Shown here in pieces: positions 1 to 10,397 of a DNA stretch of 30,813 bases. Position 1 is the first letter of the stretch. Each line of letters starts with the position of its first letter. The DNA is from Caulochytrium protostelioides. Lineage: Eukaryota > Chytridiomycota > Caulochytriomycetes > Caulochytriales > Caulochytriaceae. A program made the position numbers and the translations under genes. Where the stretch lies: the NCBI GenBank assembly GCA_003615045.1, contig ML014316.1:1-30813 (forward strand), given 5' to 3'. The notes under the pieces are model-generated. The model saw nothing but the letters and a program-made list of their open reading frames with translations, had not been told where the DNA came from and did not search any database.

Positions 1-124
1 GAAATACGTGCATATAGAACATGCATGGATAGTATTTATGTATCCTAGTTCCCTAGTCCTCTCTAATCATAACATATTGTTTTGTTTTTCAATACAGCCT
101 ACGTTGAACTGGGCAGAACTCGTC

Positions 125-136
125 TATAAAAGGGGG
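125..136 (+). promoter_or_regulatory. TATA-box-like site
   Basis: The sequence TATAAAAGGGGG is a good match to a eukaryotic TATA box and is followed by a GC-richer stretch to about 300 within AT-rich surroundings. No convincing gene follows, so it may be the promoter remnant of a mobile element or a chance match. Confidence 0.2.
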
Positions 137-1720
137 CCGCCGGAACGCGGGGCCACGGAGCAGTCTTGGGACCCTAGTAACCTCAGCTCCTCCGCCTGCC
201 ATCCAACCAGGCACCTTCGGATGATAAACACTACCAACGACGCGTCGCAGAGTATCAACCTGCTCGCCAAGTCATCTGCTAGCGCCGCAATCGGCCCAAT
301 TATGCGAAATCCCAAATAACCTGCATGTATTACCAGAGACGCCCTGGCCGTCTGTTATAATGTCTAAAAGACATAATTGTCCATAACATCATCTAAATAG
401 GGATGTCAAGAGAGTCAGGGCACCGTGAAAAGGCTATCAGACAAATTCTCATATAAGTAAAGTAAGATATAGTCTTACGACGTGAGGAGTGATTGTATGG
501 ATAAATGGATGGATGGAAAGCAACATAGAGGCAGACCGATAGGTCGCACCATTGAAAAACAAGATATGTTATAGTTATAGGGAGGCTAGCGCGACAGGAT
601 ACGTAAGTACTGTCCATGCATATGCTATAAGAACGTATTTCATCGAAAAGGACATGAGAGAGAAAGGAGAGTAGGGAACGAATGAAGGGTTGGGAAGAAA
701 TCCCCTCGAGGGTCAACCCTATTAAGACACTAAACATCCTATTCAATATCTATATATCACTCAAATGATAATATCCTGTAACAATTCATAGAACCCAGAT
801 CTACCCGACCGCATGGTATCCTGGGTTGCTTCCCAGCCGACTATGTAGCATCAATATCATGTATTCGTGATCTCGACATTCACTGTTGCCGCTGTTAAAT
901 TACCAGCAGCCCACTATTGTGTAACAGCCATGGCAGACAACATCGGCCAGACCAGCCAGCCAGTTGCGACCCTCATCTCGGCAGGATGAGATTCCTCATC
1001 CCAGCAGGACACTCGCTGTGACGAAAATGAGAAAATGCCCATTGGGAACTTCTCCGGTCCTATTCCCTGTGGGGGCGCGTCAGTTTTTGGGGTCCGCGAC
1101 CTACCCTTTGGGTTTTGGTGATTTCGGAGTCGAGGTCGAGCTATCTCATCTAGCAGCCACGTCATCCCAGATCATTTTGGCCTGTAGCTCGGTCACTAGG
1201 GCGGCTGAGAGTGAAAATTGCGTCATCAACGTTGAGTACATGAGATTTGTGATCAGATGGATTGCCAGATATATTATCGGATGGAAACCTGTCATCTGTG
1301 GGGCAGCCATACCATGATGTTACAGAATGCGGCCCGCACCACTGTATTATCTCTGTGTGGGCGCAAAAACACACCATTATACACATCGTTTCGTGACGTA
1401 TGGTACACGATATGGTCATATTCAAAACAAAGAAGAACACACTGTGTTCTGCCCATATCCGTCATCAGAATTTGGTGACCCTGTGAATTCCCAATTTTCG
1501 TATTTAGAACCATCGAGTATGTAAAAGATATGGGAATATAATCATACGACACCATGTATACATCCATATTTCCCTGTACTACTATGTTTTTTCTTTTCTT
1601 TATTATGCTTCCTCTGTTACTATGTTTCATTCTATTTTCACCATTCATTCATTCAACTTATTTATATGGCCTATGCTTGCCCGCTAAGCGCTTACCATAT
1701 AAGATAATTTTATTATCTTT

Positions 1721-1909
1721 CTACTAACTATTTCTACTAACTTGATTTCTTTCAATATCCTGGAGCTCAGCACCGGCGCAGAGCTGGCGAGCATCTCGCT
1801 CCACGTGCACGCTTCAGCTTTCGGCGCGGCCAGGCAGCGTGCCGGTATCATGCCTGATCCAAACAATCTAGCGGCGCTGGTACACAACACAACCATATTA
1901 CTTTAAAAG
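1721..1909 (+). other. possible orphan exon with branch-point motifs
   Basis: Two copies of CTACTAAC (1721-1728 and 1734-1741), the optimal fungal intron branch-point sequence, are followed by a pyrimidine-rich stretch and AG dinucleotides near 1765-1770. They precede a GC-rich patch of about 120 bases with one open frame ending in a TAA near 1907. This is the layout of an intron 3' end plus an exon, but no protein family is recognised and no matching upstream exon is seen. Confidence 0.15.
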
Positions 1910-2006
1910 TCTAAAGCCCCAAGTTTCGTCTCGTCTGGTAGAGCAGATGGCCCCAAATCCTGTATTTTTGATTTCGGCAAACGGCGAAAAACACTATGGG
2001 GTGACC

Positions 2007-2032
2007 GGTCGGTGATTTATAGATCACTGACC
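2007..2032. repeat. imperfect hairpin in AT-rich block
   Basis: Ten-base arms (2007-2016 and 2023-2032) pair with one mismatch around a six-base loop and are followed by a run of A. Its function is unknown; it may be a chance palindrome. Confidence 0.4.
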
Positions 2033-2681
2033 CGAAAAAACGCTGTGGTCATTACACTGAAATCACTAAATTATATATCATTCGCATGGCACATGTCAAA
2101 GGCATGGTGGTAATTTTTATTTTTATTATAATCCGTGAAAAAAAGCGAACCTCTCTCAATAGTTGAGGCCTAGATTGACAGTGAGTAGGTAACAAAACGC
2201 GGCAGTAGTATAGCGATGTTGGCTTCGGAAAATAATTAGGGAAATTTTCACACAAAATTACGCTTGATACGCAGCTCGAGCTAATGGCATTTTAAGCTTC
2301 AGACGAATATATTTTCGGCGTTAATTACCGAGCATCAAGACATTTTACATTTTATAAAAAAAGTGATACATGGTACTACGGCTTGTACTAAAACTATAAG
2401 GTACAATGCGAAAACCGATGGACTTAGTTTTGTGCGTCGCTCAGAAGAGTTTCAGCCCCTGCCAAAGAAACGTTCGCACTGAAATACACAGATCCTGCGA
2501 TAAAAAGATTTCTTTCTACATCCGTATTAAATGTCGTTTTGGAGACAGCAACTCCATGCCAAACGAGAGGTCTTTATTCTAACGATTCTTTATACTAACG
2601 ATAACGATTATGTGTTTGTATTACATATATTATATTACATATATTGTATAACTTGTTAATATGTTAATTGTATATATGTTA

Positions 2682-2731
2682 ATTGTTTAATTTGTTTTAA
2701 TATTGTATTGTTTAATTTGTTTTAATATTGT
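2682..2731. repeat. 25-bp perfect tandem duplication
   Basis: A 25-base T/A-rich unit occurs twice, head to tail and without a mismatch (2682-2706 and 2707-2731), inside the most AT-rich part of the window. It is probably a recent slippage or duplication product. Confidence 0.85.
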
Positions 2732-2930
2732 ATAATTTGTATTTATCGAATAATACGGTTGGACATCACTTGAGTATGCAATAGTGAATATGATCGTGCA
2801 GCACGCGGTGGGACAGCGCCGAGGATGACGTTTTATCTGGGATGCGAGAATCTGCTTCTCGCCGAGTGAGCACGAACGGACATGCAGATATGATGACCGA
2901 GTTCTGGTGCCCCCTTAAAGGTGCTGCTGC

Positions 2931-2959
2931 TTATTTATTTATTTATATATTTATTTATT
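2931..2959. repeat. TTTA microsatellite at composition boundary
   Basis: A degenerate (TTTA)n run marks the right edge of the AT-rich block. GC content rises abruptly just after it. Confidence 0.8.
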
Positions 2960-3864
2960 GCTCTTTAACGCATCTGGTTTTCGGCGTGTCGCGAGCGGAA
3001 AACACCGACCCGGTTTAGGGGTAGGCACCATGCGTGGGCCGATGCACTCAATGTGTCGCGCAAGCCGTCATGGGGGCGGGTGGACGGCGTGGCGGATTGC
3101 TTGCCTTTTTTAGGCGTGAATGCTGGGCGAAAGGGTATCTCCCGAGGTGCAGGTTGGCTGGCGAAGGTCTGGTGATGTCTATCGTCATGTGTCAGCTGCG
3201 TTACACCCTGTTTGAATGACGGACCCGTTAGACGCTCTGCGCTTGGTCCCAGTCGTATGTTTTCCTTTTCCTTTTCTCTCTTTGTTTTAGGGCCCAGCAT
3301 TTTATCATCTTCCGATCCTCTCGGTCTTGAACACCGCGGTCGCGTGCCGTCTTCGTTTCTCTCGTCGCCTCCGTTTCTTTGCCGTGGCCGTGCTGGTGAC
3401 AGCTGGTGACAGAGCGTGTAGGCCCTTGCGTCTATGAGACGCGTGGTCCCTGCCTTTCTGTCTCGTTGTCGCACCACGTGCGGGCACCATCGTCGCGAGG
3501 ACGTTTCTCCTCGCGAACCCGTTCGACCTCTCTCTATCCAACGCGTCGCCATGCAGCCGCAGCCGTAATCACGTGTGGGGGTCGCTTCGACATCACAGCA
3601 CCCTTTTCCGGGTCAGCCCGTCTTCAACTTGATCCCGAGGGTTCTGCCCGCCAAGCCCCGCGATCGGTTTGGGCGCGCCCGCTGGCGCCTGCCTGCTGCT
3701 GTCGGCCCACCGCCCCGCCTTCCCGCTGCCCTAACGCCTCGGCCGTCCCGACCCTCTCCAACTGCCCGCCTTTATCGCGTCTCCGCGTGCTGAACGCCGC
3801 GCTGTCCCCCCGAGAGGCGCCGCTCGAGCGGGGGTATCGTGCCTGTGTCGCGGCCGCGACCGCC

Positions 3865-6800
3865 ATGGTCTCCCGCGAGGCTGTTCGCCCGCTCGTCCCA
3901 TCGTCACGCGGTGCCGAGGCCGCAGCGATGGCCTCCGCGAGCGCCTCAGGCGACCCGCGCTCCGGTCTGCCCGTCAAGCCTCGTGGCCGCTCGGCGTCGG
4001 CGTCCACATTGCCATCCTCGTTCCGCGCCCGACTCGCGTCCACGCTTCCGCCGGGCGGCGGCCACGCCACCTCCCGCCGCTCGGCGACCGCGACGCCGGC
4101 CACGCCCGCCGTCGCCGCGGGCCCCACCGCGAGCGCTGCTGTGAACGCTGCCGCTGCAAACTCCGCTGCCGCGACGGCCGTCGCCGCTCGCCCGATCGAG
4201 CCGATCGCGTGGACGGCGCCGCTGCCGTACGGGCTCCGGGCGTGCATCGCCGAGTATTTGGCGCTGCCGGGCGAGCACCCGGAGGTGTTTACCTTCTGGC
4301 ACGATGAGTCGTACGCGGCGCGCTGCGCGCACGTGGTCTTTGCCCTCGTCGCCAACCGACCGCTGGCGGACACGGCTCTGCTCCTGATGTGCGAGCTGGT
4401 GGCGGGCGGGCCCGTCGGCGCCGCCACCAGCGCGCGACGCAGCCGGACGTTCGCCATCCAGCGCCACTGCAGAGACGTGCGGGTCGGCGCGCATCCCGTC
4501 GGCGAGTACGGCTGCCAGTTTCCGCCGATCCCCAACGCCTCGCACACGTTCGGCCACCGCTTCTGCTCGCTCAGCGACGCCAAGGGCGGCAAGCTCTGGC
4601 GATACCACCCGAGCTTCTTCCGCGATTGCCTCCTGCGCTGGCCGCATCTCGCCCGGATCTATCAATTTGGGCGCGCCCATGAGGACCGCATCCGCCAGGC
4701 GCTGCCGCCCCGACCCATCCTTTATCCGGACCGCTGGCCCCGCGGCCAGCGGGCCGCCCGTGCCTCGCCGACCGCACGACCGTCGGCCGTCTACTACGAC
4801 GCGCCCGCCGTGCCCGCGCCGCCGGCGCCCGCCCGTCTGCCCGTGTATCCTGTCGCGCTGCGCGAGGACGACGAGGTCCACCAAGACGATCCCGCCGCAT
4901 GGCCCTGGGCCGCCATGGCGGCGCTCCCGGCGCTCCTCGCCGCCGCCGCCATCCCAGCGACGACGCCGTCTCGACGCGCCGCGGCCCTCACGGGCGCAGG
5001 GGCGTCTCCAGCGACGACGGCGCCGACAGTCGCGGTCGCGGCCACGGCCGCGGTTGAAGCAGCGGCAGCAGCGGCCGTCGCGGGTCCCCATCTCGTGAGG
5101 ATGTATGATGCCCTCGAGAGCGTGCGCGAGGTGGTCGCGTGGATTAGGACGGAGCCGGTGCTGCCGAGCATCCCGGCGGCCACGGCCAACGTGGCGGACG
5201 CGCCCACCCTGGCCGCGTGGCAGCGCGAGGCGCTGCGCGCCAAGGCGTTTGAGCACGTGCTGAACGGCATGGACCGCCTCGCCGTCCAGTATCGCGAGAA
5301 CATGCATCCCGTGGGTGAAGGCGGGTGCATCGCGTCGCCCGATCGGTCGAACCCGGCGGTGGCGCTGCCGCACGCCATCTGTAACCAAACGACGCCGACC
5401 TGTCTCCGGATCTTTCTCTCGTCGGCCCTGCAGGCCGCGTTCCGCGCGCGTGACGTGGCGTTCAAGGCCGCGAAGGCGCTCGATGACGCCGAGAACCCGA
5501 AAGCGGCGACGGCTGGGGAGGCGTCCGCCGGTGCGAAACGGCGCAAGCTACTCCAGTCCTTGCCGACCCGCCGCCGTCCCGGCCGTTCCCCACGCACATC
5601 GACGAGCGCTCCCACCACCACGCGACCATCATCATCATCATCACCATCGTCGTCGTCGTCATCATCATCATCATCATCATCATCGGACCACGGCGATGAC
5701 AGCGACGACGACCACGGAGACGACGCTGCCGGCGGCAAAGAAGAACGCCAGGCACGGCGGCGCCGCAAGCGCCCCGGCGCCGCGGCGATCGGGGACGCCG
5801 GCCGCGTGCGGCGGTCTCAGCGGGTCCCCATTCCGCGCGTGGTGGTGCCGCCGCCGCCGTCGCCGCCGCCGCCGTCTTTTGTGCCGGTCACGCGGCGCCG
5901 CACGACGGTGCTGTTCCCGGAGCCGTCCTCGCGCTCGTATCCGATCCCCGCGATATGCCTGCCCGTCCCCGCGATCGACGTGGCACCATCGTCTGCACCA
6001 TCGTCAGCGCCGTCGCTGGTGCCGCCCCCCATGACCACGACCGCTTGGGCCCATCGCGTGCTGCGACGTCTGCTGTTCGACCTGACGGCCCTGACGACGG
6101 TGAGCGCCGCCGCGACGGCATCCCCCCCGGCAGCCGCCGTCGCGCCGACGATCGGCTTTGCTGTCCACGTCTTGCTGGCCAAGATGCCCGCCGCCTACCG
6201 CGATCCAGCCTTTCTCTTCAACCTCGTGGCGCTCTGGGAGAACTCGCAGCCCGAGACGGCGGAGACAGCAGCAACGGCGGCCGCTGCCAACCCCGCGGAT
6301 CCTGCCCGGCACGCTGCACAGGCCGGCTGCACGATCGCCGACGGCCCGTGCAACCCGTATACCGGGAAACCTTGGGCGACGCGCAATCGCGCGCATCGCA
6401 TCTGCTGGAATGCCGACCGGAGCCAGCTGTGGTGGAACACGGCGGCCATCGCGCCGCCCCGTGGGTCGACGCGCGCTGTCGTCGCCTCGAACCACGAAGC
6501 CGCGCCACCGTCCGCGACGCCGTCCGCGACTCCCCCCACCCTGGTGTCCGCCCCGCCCGCTCCCCTCGCGTCCCCTGCTACTGCCGCTCCCGCATCTGCG
6601 CCCGCCGTGACCGCCGCCGCCGCCGTGAACCATCCGCGACCTGCATCGCCGGCCCCACGCGCGTTGCATGAAGACGTGTTGTCCGGCTCCGTGGTCTCGC
6701 AGACCACGAGCGACGAGCCGTCGGGCAGCCAGACGACGCATGTCTCGCAGACGCAGTCCTCGACCCTGGCGCCGGCCACGTCGCCGCCTGGCATGCCGCT

Positions 6801-8130
6801 GCCGCGGACCTTGCGGAGTCTGCTGACGCAGTCCCGGCTGGAAGGGATCGCCGCCCCCGTCTCTGCGATGCCCATTGCGCTCGGTCTATCCGATGCCACG
6901 AGGACGGCAACAACGGCGCCGCTTCATCCGGCACTTGCGGCAACACCGGCGGCAGCACCGCTGCCGTCTCCGCCCCCGCCGCCCCGCCGTCGATCCTCCT
7001 CGGTAGCGTCCGCGTATGCGTATGCCGATCCCGTCGCCGCCCGCGCTCTCTATGACGCTTGCGCCCAGCGGCTGCAGCAGCCCATGGAATCGCTGCTCAC
7101 GGCGGATCCCTTGTTCATGGACCCGGCGGTGCAGACGATGCTGTACTTGCTGTCGAGTCAGCCGCCGTGGATCCCCGTGGCCACGCTGCGCGGGCATTAC
7201 CGTCCGGGGGCGCCGTTCCATGTGGACTGGCAGCGCTTTACGGGGACGATGGCCGAGGACGCTGCGCCGTGGCTCGCTTGGGCCGACCGCTTTTACACTA
7301 CCAAGCGGGCCCCGCGGCCCCGTCCAAGTCCGACCTGCACCCGCTGCGCGCGACAGCAACGCCATGCCCTCTGCTCCCGCTCAGGGCCTTATGGGCCCCA
7401 GTACAACCTGCATCCGGTGGTCCAGACCGCGATCCGATACTATTGGGACCGCGCGCCGCCTATTTCCTCCTTGCTGACGGAGCCGCCGTCGCGGTCGCCT
7501 ATGCCATTGCCGAATCGCTCGCGGTCGCCGTCGGGGGCGCTTCCACGAGACAGTCCCCTTGTCTGGCCCGAGCCCGAGCCTCATACAGATCCGGCAGCCT
7601 TCCGCGCGGCAAGCATGGCGGCATTAGACGAAGATCGCGCCGTGGCCCCACCGCCCGCGATGGTCCCCGACACGTATGGAGACGGCGCGCGAGCACAGGC
7701 GTCGCCGCCGCGGCCCGCCGCTGCCTTGCCGGCCGCGGGTGTGCTGGTCTCGACGCCTGCGCCGTCGTCCCCGCATCCCGCGCCGTCGGCCACGTCGGCC
7801 ATGACCGCTACCGCTCTTGCAGCCACCGCTTCCCCCTCGGCCGGCGCCGCCGCCATGCCGGCACCGCTGCGGCCGGTGCCGGAAGCGGACACGCAGAGCT
7901 TTATGCGGCTGAGTCTGTTTGGCCTCGCGCGGGCGCACGCCATCCAGATGCTCTCGAGCCACCCAAGCCGTCTGTTGATGACGCCGCAGCTGCACGCCTC
8001 TGACGCGGCCCGCGCCGAGGTCGTCCTCCAGGCCCTCCAGGAAGGATGGACCGTCGAGCCGGGGCCCGGGCCGCAGGATGTCATCTGCACGCGCCCGCTG
8101 CTCCGCTCCAGCGGCGGTATGCCCGCATAG
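3865..8130 (+). CDS. large Ala/Pro-rich protein of unknown function with recurring Cys-His-Cys segments
   Basis: An open frame of 1,421 codons. The frame is open further upstream to 3406, but the ATG at 3865 sits in a perfect Kozak setting (GCCATGG) and the upstream part looks like leader sequence. I do not recognise a family. Structured islands are separated by Ala/Pro/Ser linkers. An Asp/Ser tract with a poly-Ser run lies near residues 590-620, followed by a basic KR-rich patch that could be a nuclear localisation signal. Four islands end in a spaced cysteine segment: cysteines at 4513 and 4564, 5326 and 5380, 6328 and 6403, and 7336/7345 and 7372, each with His two to four residues before the last Cys. 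They could be diverged copies of one metal-binding module. No membrane segment or signal peptide is apparent. The length of open frame in GC-rich DNA is itself only modest evidence, but the islands of hydrophobic and aromatic residues look like real protein. Confidence 0.65.
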   Translation: MVSREAVRPLVPSSRGAEAAAMASASASGDPRSGLPVKPRGRSASASTLPSSFRARLASTLPPGGGHATSRRSATATPATPAVAAGPTASAAVNAAAANSAAATAVAARPIEPIAWTAPLPYGLRACIAEYLALPGEHPEVFTFWHDESYAARCAHVVFALVANRPLADTALLLMCELVAGGPVGAATSARRSRTFAIQRHCRDVRVGAHPVGEYGCQFPPIPNASHTFGHRFCSLSDAKGGKLWRYHPSFFRDCLLRWPHLARIYQFGRAHEDRIRQALPPRPILYPDRWPRGQRAARASPTARPSAVYYDAPAVPAPPAPARLPVYPVALREDDEVHQDDPAAWPWAAMAALPALLAAAAIPATTPSRRAAALTGAGASPATTAPTVAVAATAAVEAAAAAAVAGPHLVRMYDALESVREVVAWIRTEPVLPSIPAATANVADAPTLAAWQREALRAKAFEHVLNGMDRLAVQYRENMHPVGEGGCIASPDRSNPAVALPHAICNQTTPTCLRIFLSSALQAAFRARDVAFKAAKALDDAENPKAATAGEASAGAKRRKLLQSLPTRRRPGRSPRTSTSAPTTTRPSSSSSPSSSSSSSSSSSSSDHGDDSDDDHGDDAAGGKEERQARRRRKRPGAAAIGDAGRVRRSQRVPIPRVVVPPPPSPPPPSFVPVTRRRTTVLFPEPSSRSYPIPAICLPVPAIDVAPSSAPSSAPSLVPPPMTTTAWAHRVLRRLLFDLTALTTVSAAATASPPAAAVAPTIGFAVHVLLAKMPAAYRDPAFLFNLVALWENSQPETAETAATAAAANPADPARHAAQAGCTIADGPCNPYTGKPWATRNRAHRICWNADRSQLWWNTAAIAPPRGSTRAVVASNHEAAPPSATPSATPPTLVSAPPAPLASPATAAPASAPAVTAAAAVNHPRPASPAPRALHEDVLSGSVVSQTTSDEPSGSQTTHVSQTQSSTLAPATSPPGMPLPRTLRSLLTQSRLEGIAAPVSAMPIALGLSDATRTATTAPLHPALAATPAAAPLPSPPPPPRRRSSSVASAYAYADPVAARALYDACAQRLQQPMESLLTADPLFMDPAVQTMLYLLSSQPPWIPVATLRGHYRPGAPFHVDWQRFTGTMAEDAAPWLAWADRFYTTKRAPRPRPSPTCTRCARQQRHALCSRSGPYGPQYNLHPVVQTAIRYYWDRAPPISSLLTEPPSRSPMPLPNRSRSPSGALPRDSPLVWPEPEPHTDPAAFRAASMAALDEDRAVAPPPAMVPDTYGDGARAQASPPRPAAALPAAGVLVSTPAPSSPHPAPSATSAMTATALAATASPSAGAAAMPAPLRPVPEADTQSFMRLSLFGLARAHAIQMLSSHPSRLLMTPQLHASDAARAEVVLQALQEGWTVEPGPGPQDVICTRPLLRSSGGMPA
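5625..5685. repeat. TCA/TCG trinucleotide tract (poly-Ser)
   Basis: Runs of ATC and GTC triplets encode a serine tract in the large plus-strand gene and would encode Asp on the other strand. It is a likely length-variable coding microsatellite. Confidence 0.85.
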
Positions 8131-8841
8131 TCGATGGTGTCGATGCCGCTGCGCCGAGGCCGTTGTCGGCAGCCGAGTCAACCGGACGAGGCGTCCTCAA
8201 GGATGCACGAACGTGCTGACGATTGTCGCGATCACCGCGAGCGTGCCCTTCTCCTGCTTGTCGGGGTCGGGCTCGCGCGGCGGAATCCAGGATCCCCTCC
8301 CGTTCGAGCTCATGAGGCGGACCACGTTTATGCACTGCCTCGCGCCGCCGGAGCTGGTCTCGCGGCACCCATCCGATCTCCTGCCCCAGCGCATGCGTCT
8401 TACGGCGAGGTAGACGCCCCCATGCCGCGACGGCGCCGCTCCGCTCATCCGGTCTGGGGCCAAGGCCTCCGCCGCACACCACTGCCCCTACCACGGGGCA
8501 CCACGGCTGACGGCGCCCACATCGGCGTCGCCCGCGTCCTCGCGCCCGCCGTCCGTGCCGCCCACCCGGCCGACGGCGACGGCACCCTCGACGCTGCGTC
8601 CACCGGGCATGCCAGAACCCGGCCGACGGGTCCATGACGCGCGAGTAGCGGCGACGGCGCCGCCGCGGGTTCCGACACCGACTGGCCGTGCGAGGTCCCG
8701 CTCTCGGCGGCGACCTGCACAAGCGGCGCGCGCGGGTCCAGCACGACCGTCCACACCCACGCCAGCGGCGCTCCTCGTCGCCGGCCCACGATGTCTCCGT
8801 CGCTGGCGTCGGAGACGGCGACGGCCCGTCGCCGGCCGCTT
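8131..8841. other. GC-rich stretch, no confident gene
   Basis: This follows the stop of the large unknown gene. A minus-strand frame (about 8445-8842) contains WTVVLDPRAPLVQV, which faintly recalls a RuvC-I strand (DPG), but Arg replaces the Gly and the rest is low complexity. It may be the decayed continuation of the Fanzor-like relic. Nothing else is supportable. Confidence 0.4.
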
Positions 8842-9402
8842 TACACATGGACGGACGTCGGGATCCGACGCAGCATCCAAAGGCGCTGCGGGTCCGTCAA
8901 GCCGTTGGACCGCTGGAAGCCGTGAAGGTACTTCTTGTCTTAGCTGGTAGTGGTTGCACAGATTGGTATGGTACTTGGTGGTGCCGGCAACGTAATTGTT
9001 GCTATCGCTGAGGCGCTGCGTGGCGCTGCGTGGGCAATCTGGCGGCCAGCAGCGGGTAGTCCCGATAGTAGTCACGCACGTGAGAATTTGACTTGGCGGT
9101 GCCCGCGACGCACAGCATGAGCTGCAGATAGGTCGTGCATGTCAGGTCATGCAGATGTCATAACGTCCTCGACGCCGTTGAAACATCGCTTGTGCAGGCT
9201 GGACAGCGCGATGCCGGCGATGTGGTAGCGGTGAGAGAAAGCCTCCACGCGCGCGGATCGCGTCTCGAACCCGTCGTTTGTCATCGCCTTGCAAGCACTT
9301 CAGCAGCGCAGCCTTGACCACCATCTCCATGCTTTCCTTGCGCTGCTTTAGCTTCTCTGACTCACAAGTGGGTAAATTACTACGATACGTCTGTGTCCAC
9401 AC
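8842..9402 (-). pseudogene. Fanzor-like N-terminal/helical region, degraded
   Basis: Read on the minus strand from about 9402 leftwards, protein-like stretches continue across several frames. First comes a Lys/Arg-rich helical segment (about 9402-9250), then one containing RVEAFSHRYHIAGIALSSLH (about 9252-9150), then LQLMLCVAGTAKSNSHVRDYYRDY (about 9135-9060). After these come KYHTNLCNHYQ (about 8985-8945) and KYLHGFQRSNGLTDPQR (about 8935-8880). Helical segments in this order, with the Y-x-TNL-x-NH motif, resemble the region before the RuvC domain in Fanzor proteins, as I recall the family. Stops and frame changes between the pieces make it non-functional. The same frame as the last piece runs on, after one stop, to about 8445, but its identity is unclear. 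The match is from pattern memory, so the family call is tentative. Confidence 0.4.
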
Positions 9403-9886
9403 CTTACGCTGGGCTTGAGCAGTCTCAGTACAGCCCCCACTCGTCCCAGATTTTCATGCTTGGAGATACAGCGATCGGAGATTTTCAATTGTCGAACAAA
9501 GATGCGACATTGGCCGAATATCCAGCAGGATGGTTTCGTTCTCAAAGCGGTGTTGTACATCCGCTGAATCAAGACTTTTCCAACTTGTTTGGCACGCATC
9601 TTGATATTCCGCATGATCTGGGGACGCCAGCCACGGTTTACGCCTCCGGCTCAGCAGCAGGTGGCGATCCTTCCCTGCCGTGGTCACCCGCCGGAAACAG
9701 GGATGTTCGGAGTCTTTCTGGTGCATACACTAATCCTATGGGGAGTTCTCCCAGCAGTCTTTTCCGCCCCTCCCAGGTGACACTGGCTTATCAGGACTGT
9801 GGCAACTTGAAGGCAACAATCCAGATCAGTTCACCTGGCCAACGTCTGATTACCGCCATGCACCTTATGACCCGGCGGCGCAGCAG

Positions 9887-9922
<36 letters not shown>

Positions 9923-10318
9923 TAAGTCTAATCTTCAGGCTTCGGACTGTCCTTCCTGATTCAGATGACATTTCACGTGCGTCTGGTGGTCACGACTAAA
10001 CCGACCGAGGGTCGACTTGATGGGTTTATGATCGAGCCGTTCAGGCCCGAGACATCTTAACGCCTGAACACCGTGGGGGCAGCCCGTTCAGCGCCTCTGC
10101 TTTTGACAGTTCGGCGTGGTGGGGCCGATCCAAGTTAGGTGGCCGTGTTATCTGCCCCTCGCCGGTCTTCCGGCGACACCACGGCTGAGCCATGTGGCGG
10201 TCACCCCTTTCGTCGGCCGGTCGTTTGTCTTCCGAAACGTGGGGCCCACACAGCAAGAACAACATGAGAGGCATATTGCGGTGGGCGGCCTTGGAGGCCG
10301 TGGGTTTGGGCGCCGTGG
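9403..10318. other. spacer between two Fanzor-like relics
   Basis: Moderately GC-balanced DNA, less GC-rich than the flanking genes, separating the minus-strand and plus-strand transposon relics. It contains a (CT)16 microsatellite. Open frames of 60-190 codons on both strands have no recognisable content and look like chance or decayed sequence. It may hold the ends of the element or an inversion junction, but no clear inverted repeats were found by eye. Confidence 0.4.
9888..9919. repeat. (CT)16 microsatellite
   Basis: Thirty-two bases of perfect CT dinucleotide repeat lie in non-coding DNA between the two transposon relics. Confidence 0.95.
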
Positions 10319-10375
10319 GACCACACCAACATCTTTATCGCCATGGTGGGGTCCAAAAGCCAGATCGTCAGCGGG

Positions 10376-10397
10376 AAGCTGACATGAAGCTGACACG
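10376..10397 (+). repeat. 11-bp tandem duplication causing frameshift
   Basis: AAGCTGACATG is followed directly by AAGCTGACACG. Both copies encode Lys-Leu-Thr, in different frames. The offset of 11 bases exactly accounts for the frame change between the first two pieces of the Fanzor-like relic and brings a TGA (10385-10387) into the first frame. Confidence 0.85.

Larger units (their letters stand above)
1..2960. other. AT-rich block without a recognisable gene
   Basis: No open frame here looks like a conserved protein in either strand. The base composition is far more AT-rich than the rest of the window, with T/A-rich runs, short tandem repeats and an imperfect hairpin. A TATA-like site near 125 and a GC-richer patch at about 1757-1890 are the only hints of former transcription units. 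It could be a transposon-derived, subtelomeric or otherwise silent island; nothing in it decides between these. Confidence 0.6.

Noticed and set aside
812-830. TGGTATC, resembling a retroelement primer-binding site
   Set aside because: The match to initiator tRNA ends after seven bases, and no LTR or polyprotein follows.
1927-1990. tRNA-like D-arm (TGGTAGAGCAGATGG)
   Set aside because: No T-arm GTTCGAATC, no matching acceptor stem and no anticodon arm follows.
3946-5388. 480-codon minus-strand frame
   Set aside because: Antisense to the large unknown gene and Arg/Gly-rich; the plus-strand frame has the longer, more structured product and a Kozak start.
8720-8770. WTVVLDPRAPLVQV as a functional RuvC-I motif
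   Set aside because: Arg replaces the conserved Gly and the following sequence is low complexity. It is kept only as a possible decayed continuation of the relic.
9393-9959. 188-codon plus-strand frame
   Set aside because: Part of it is the (CT)16 microsatellite read as Ser-Leu, and no motif is recognisable. It lies in the spacer between transposon relics.
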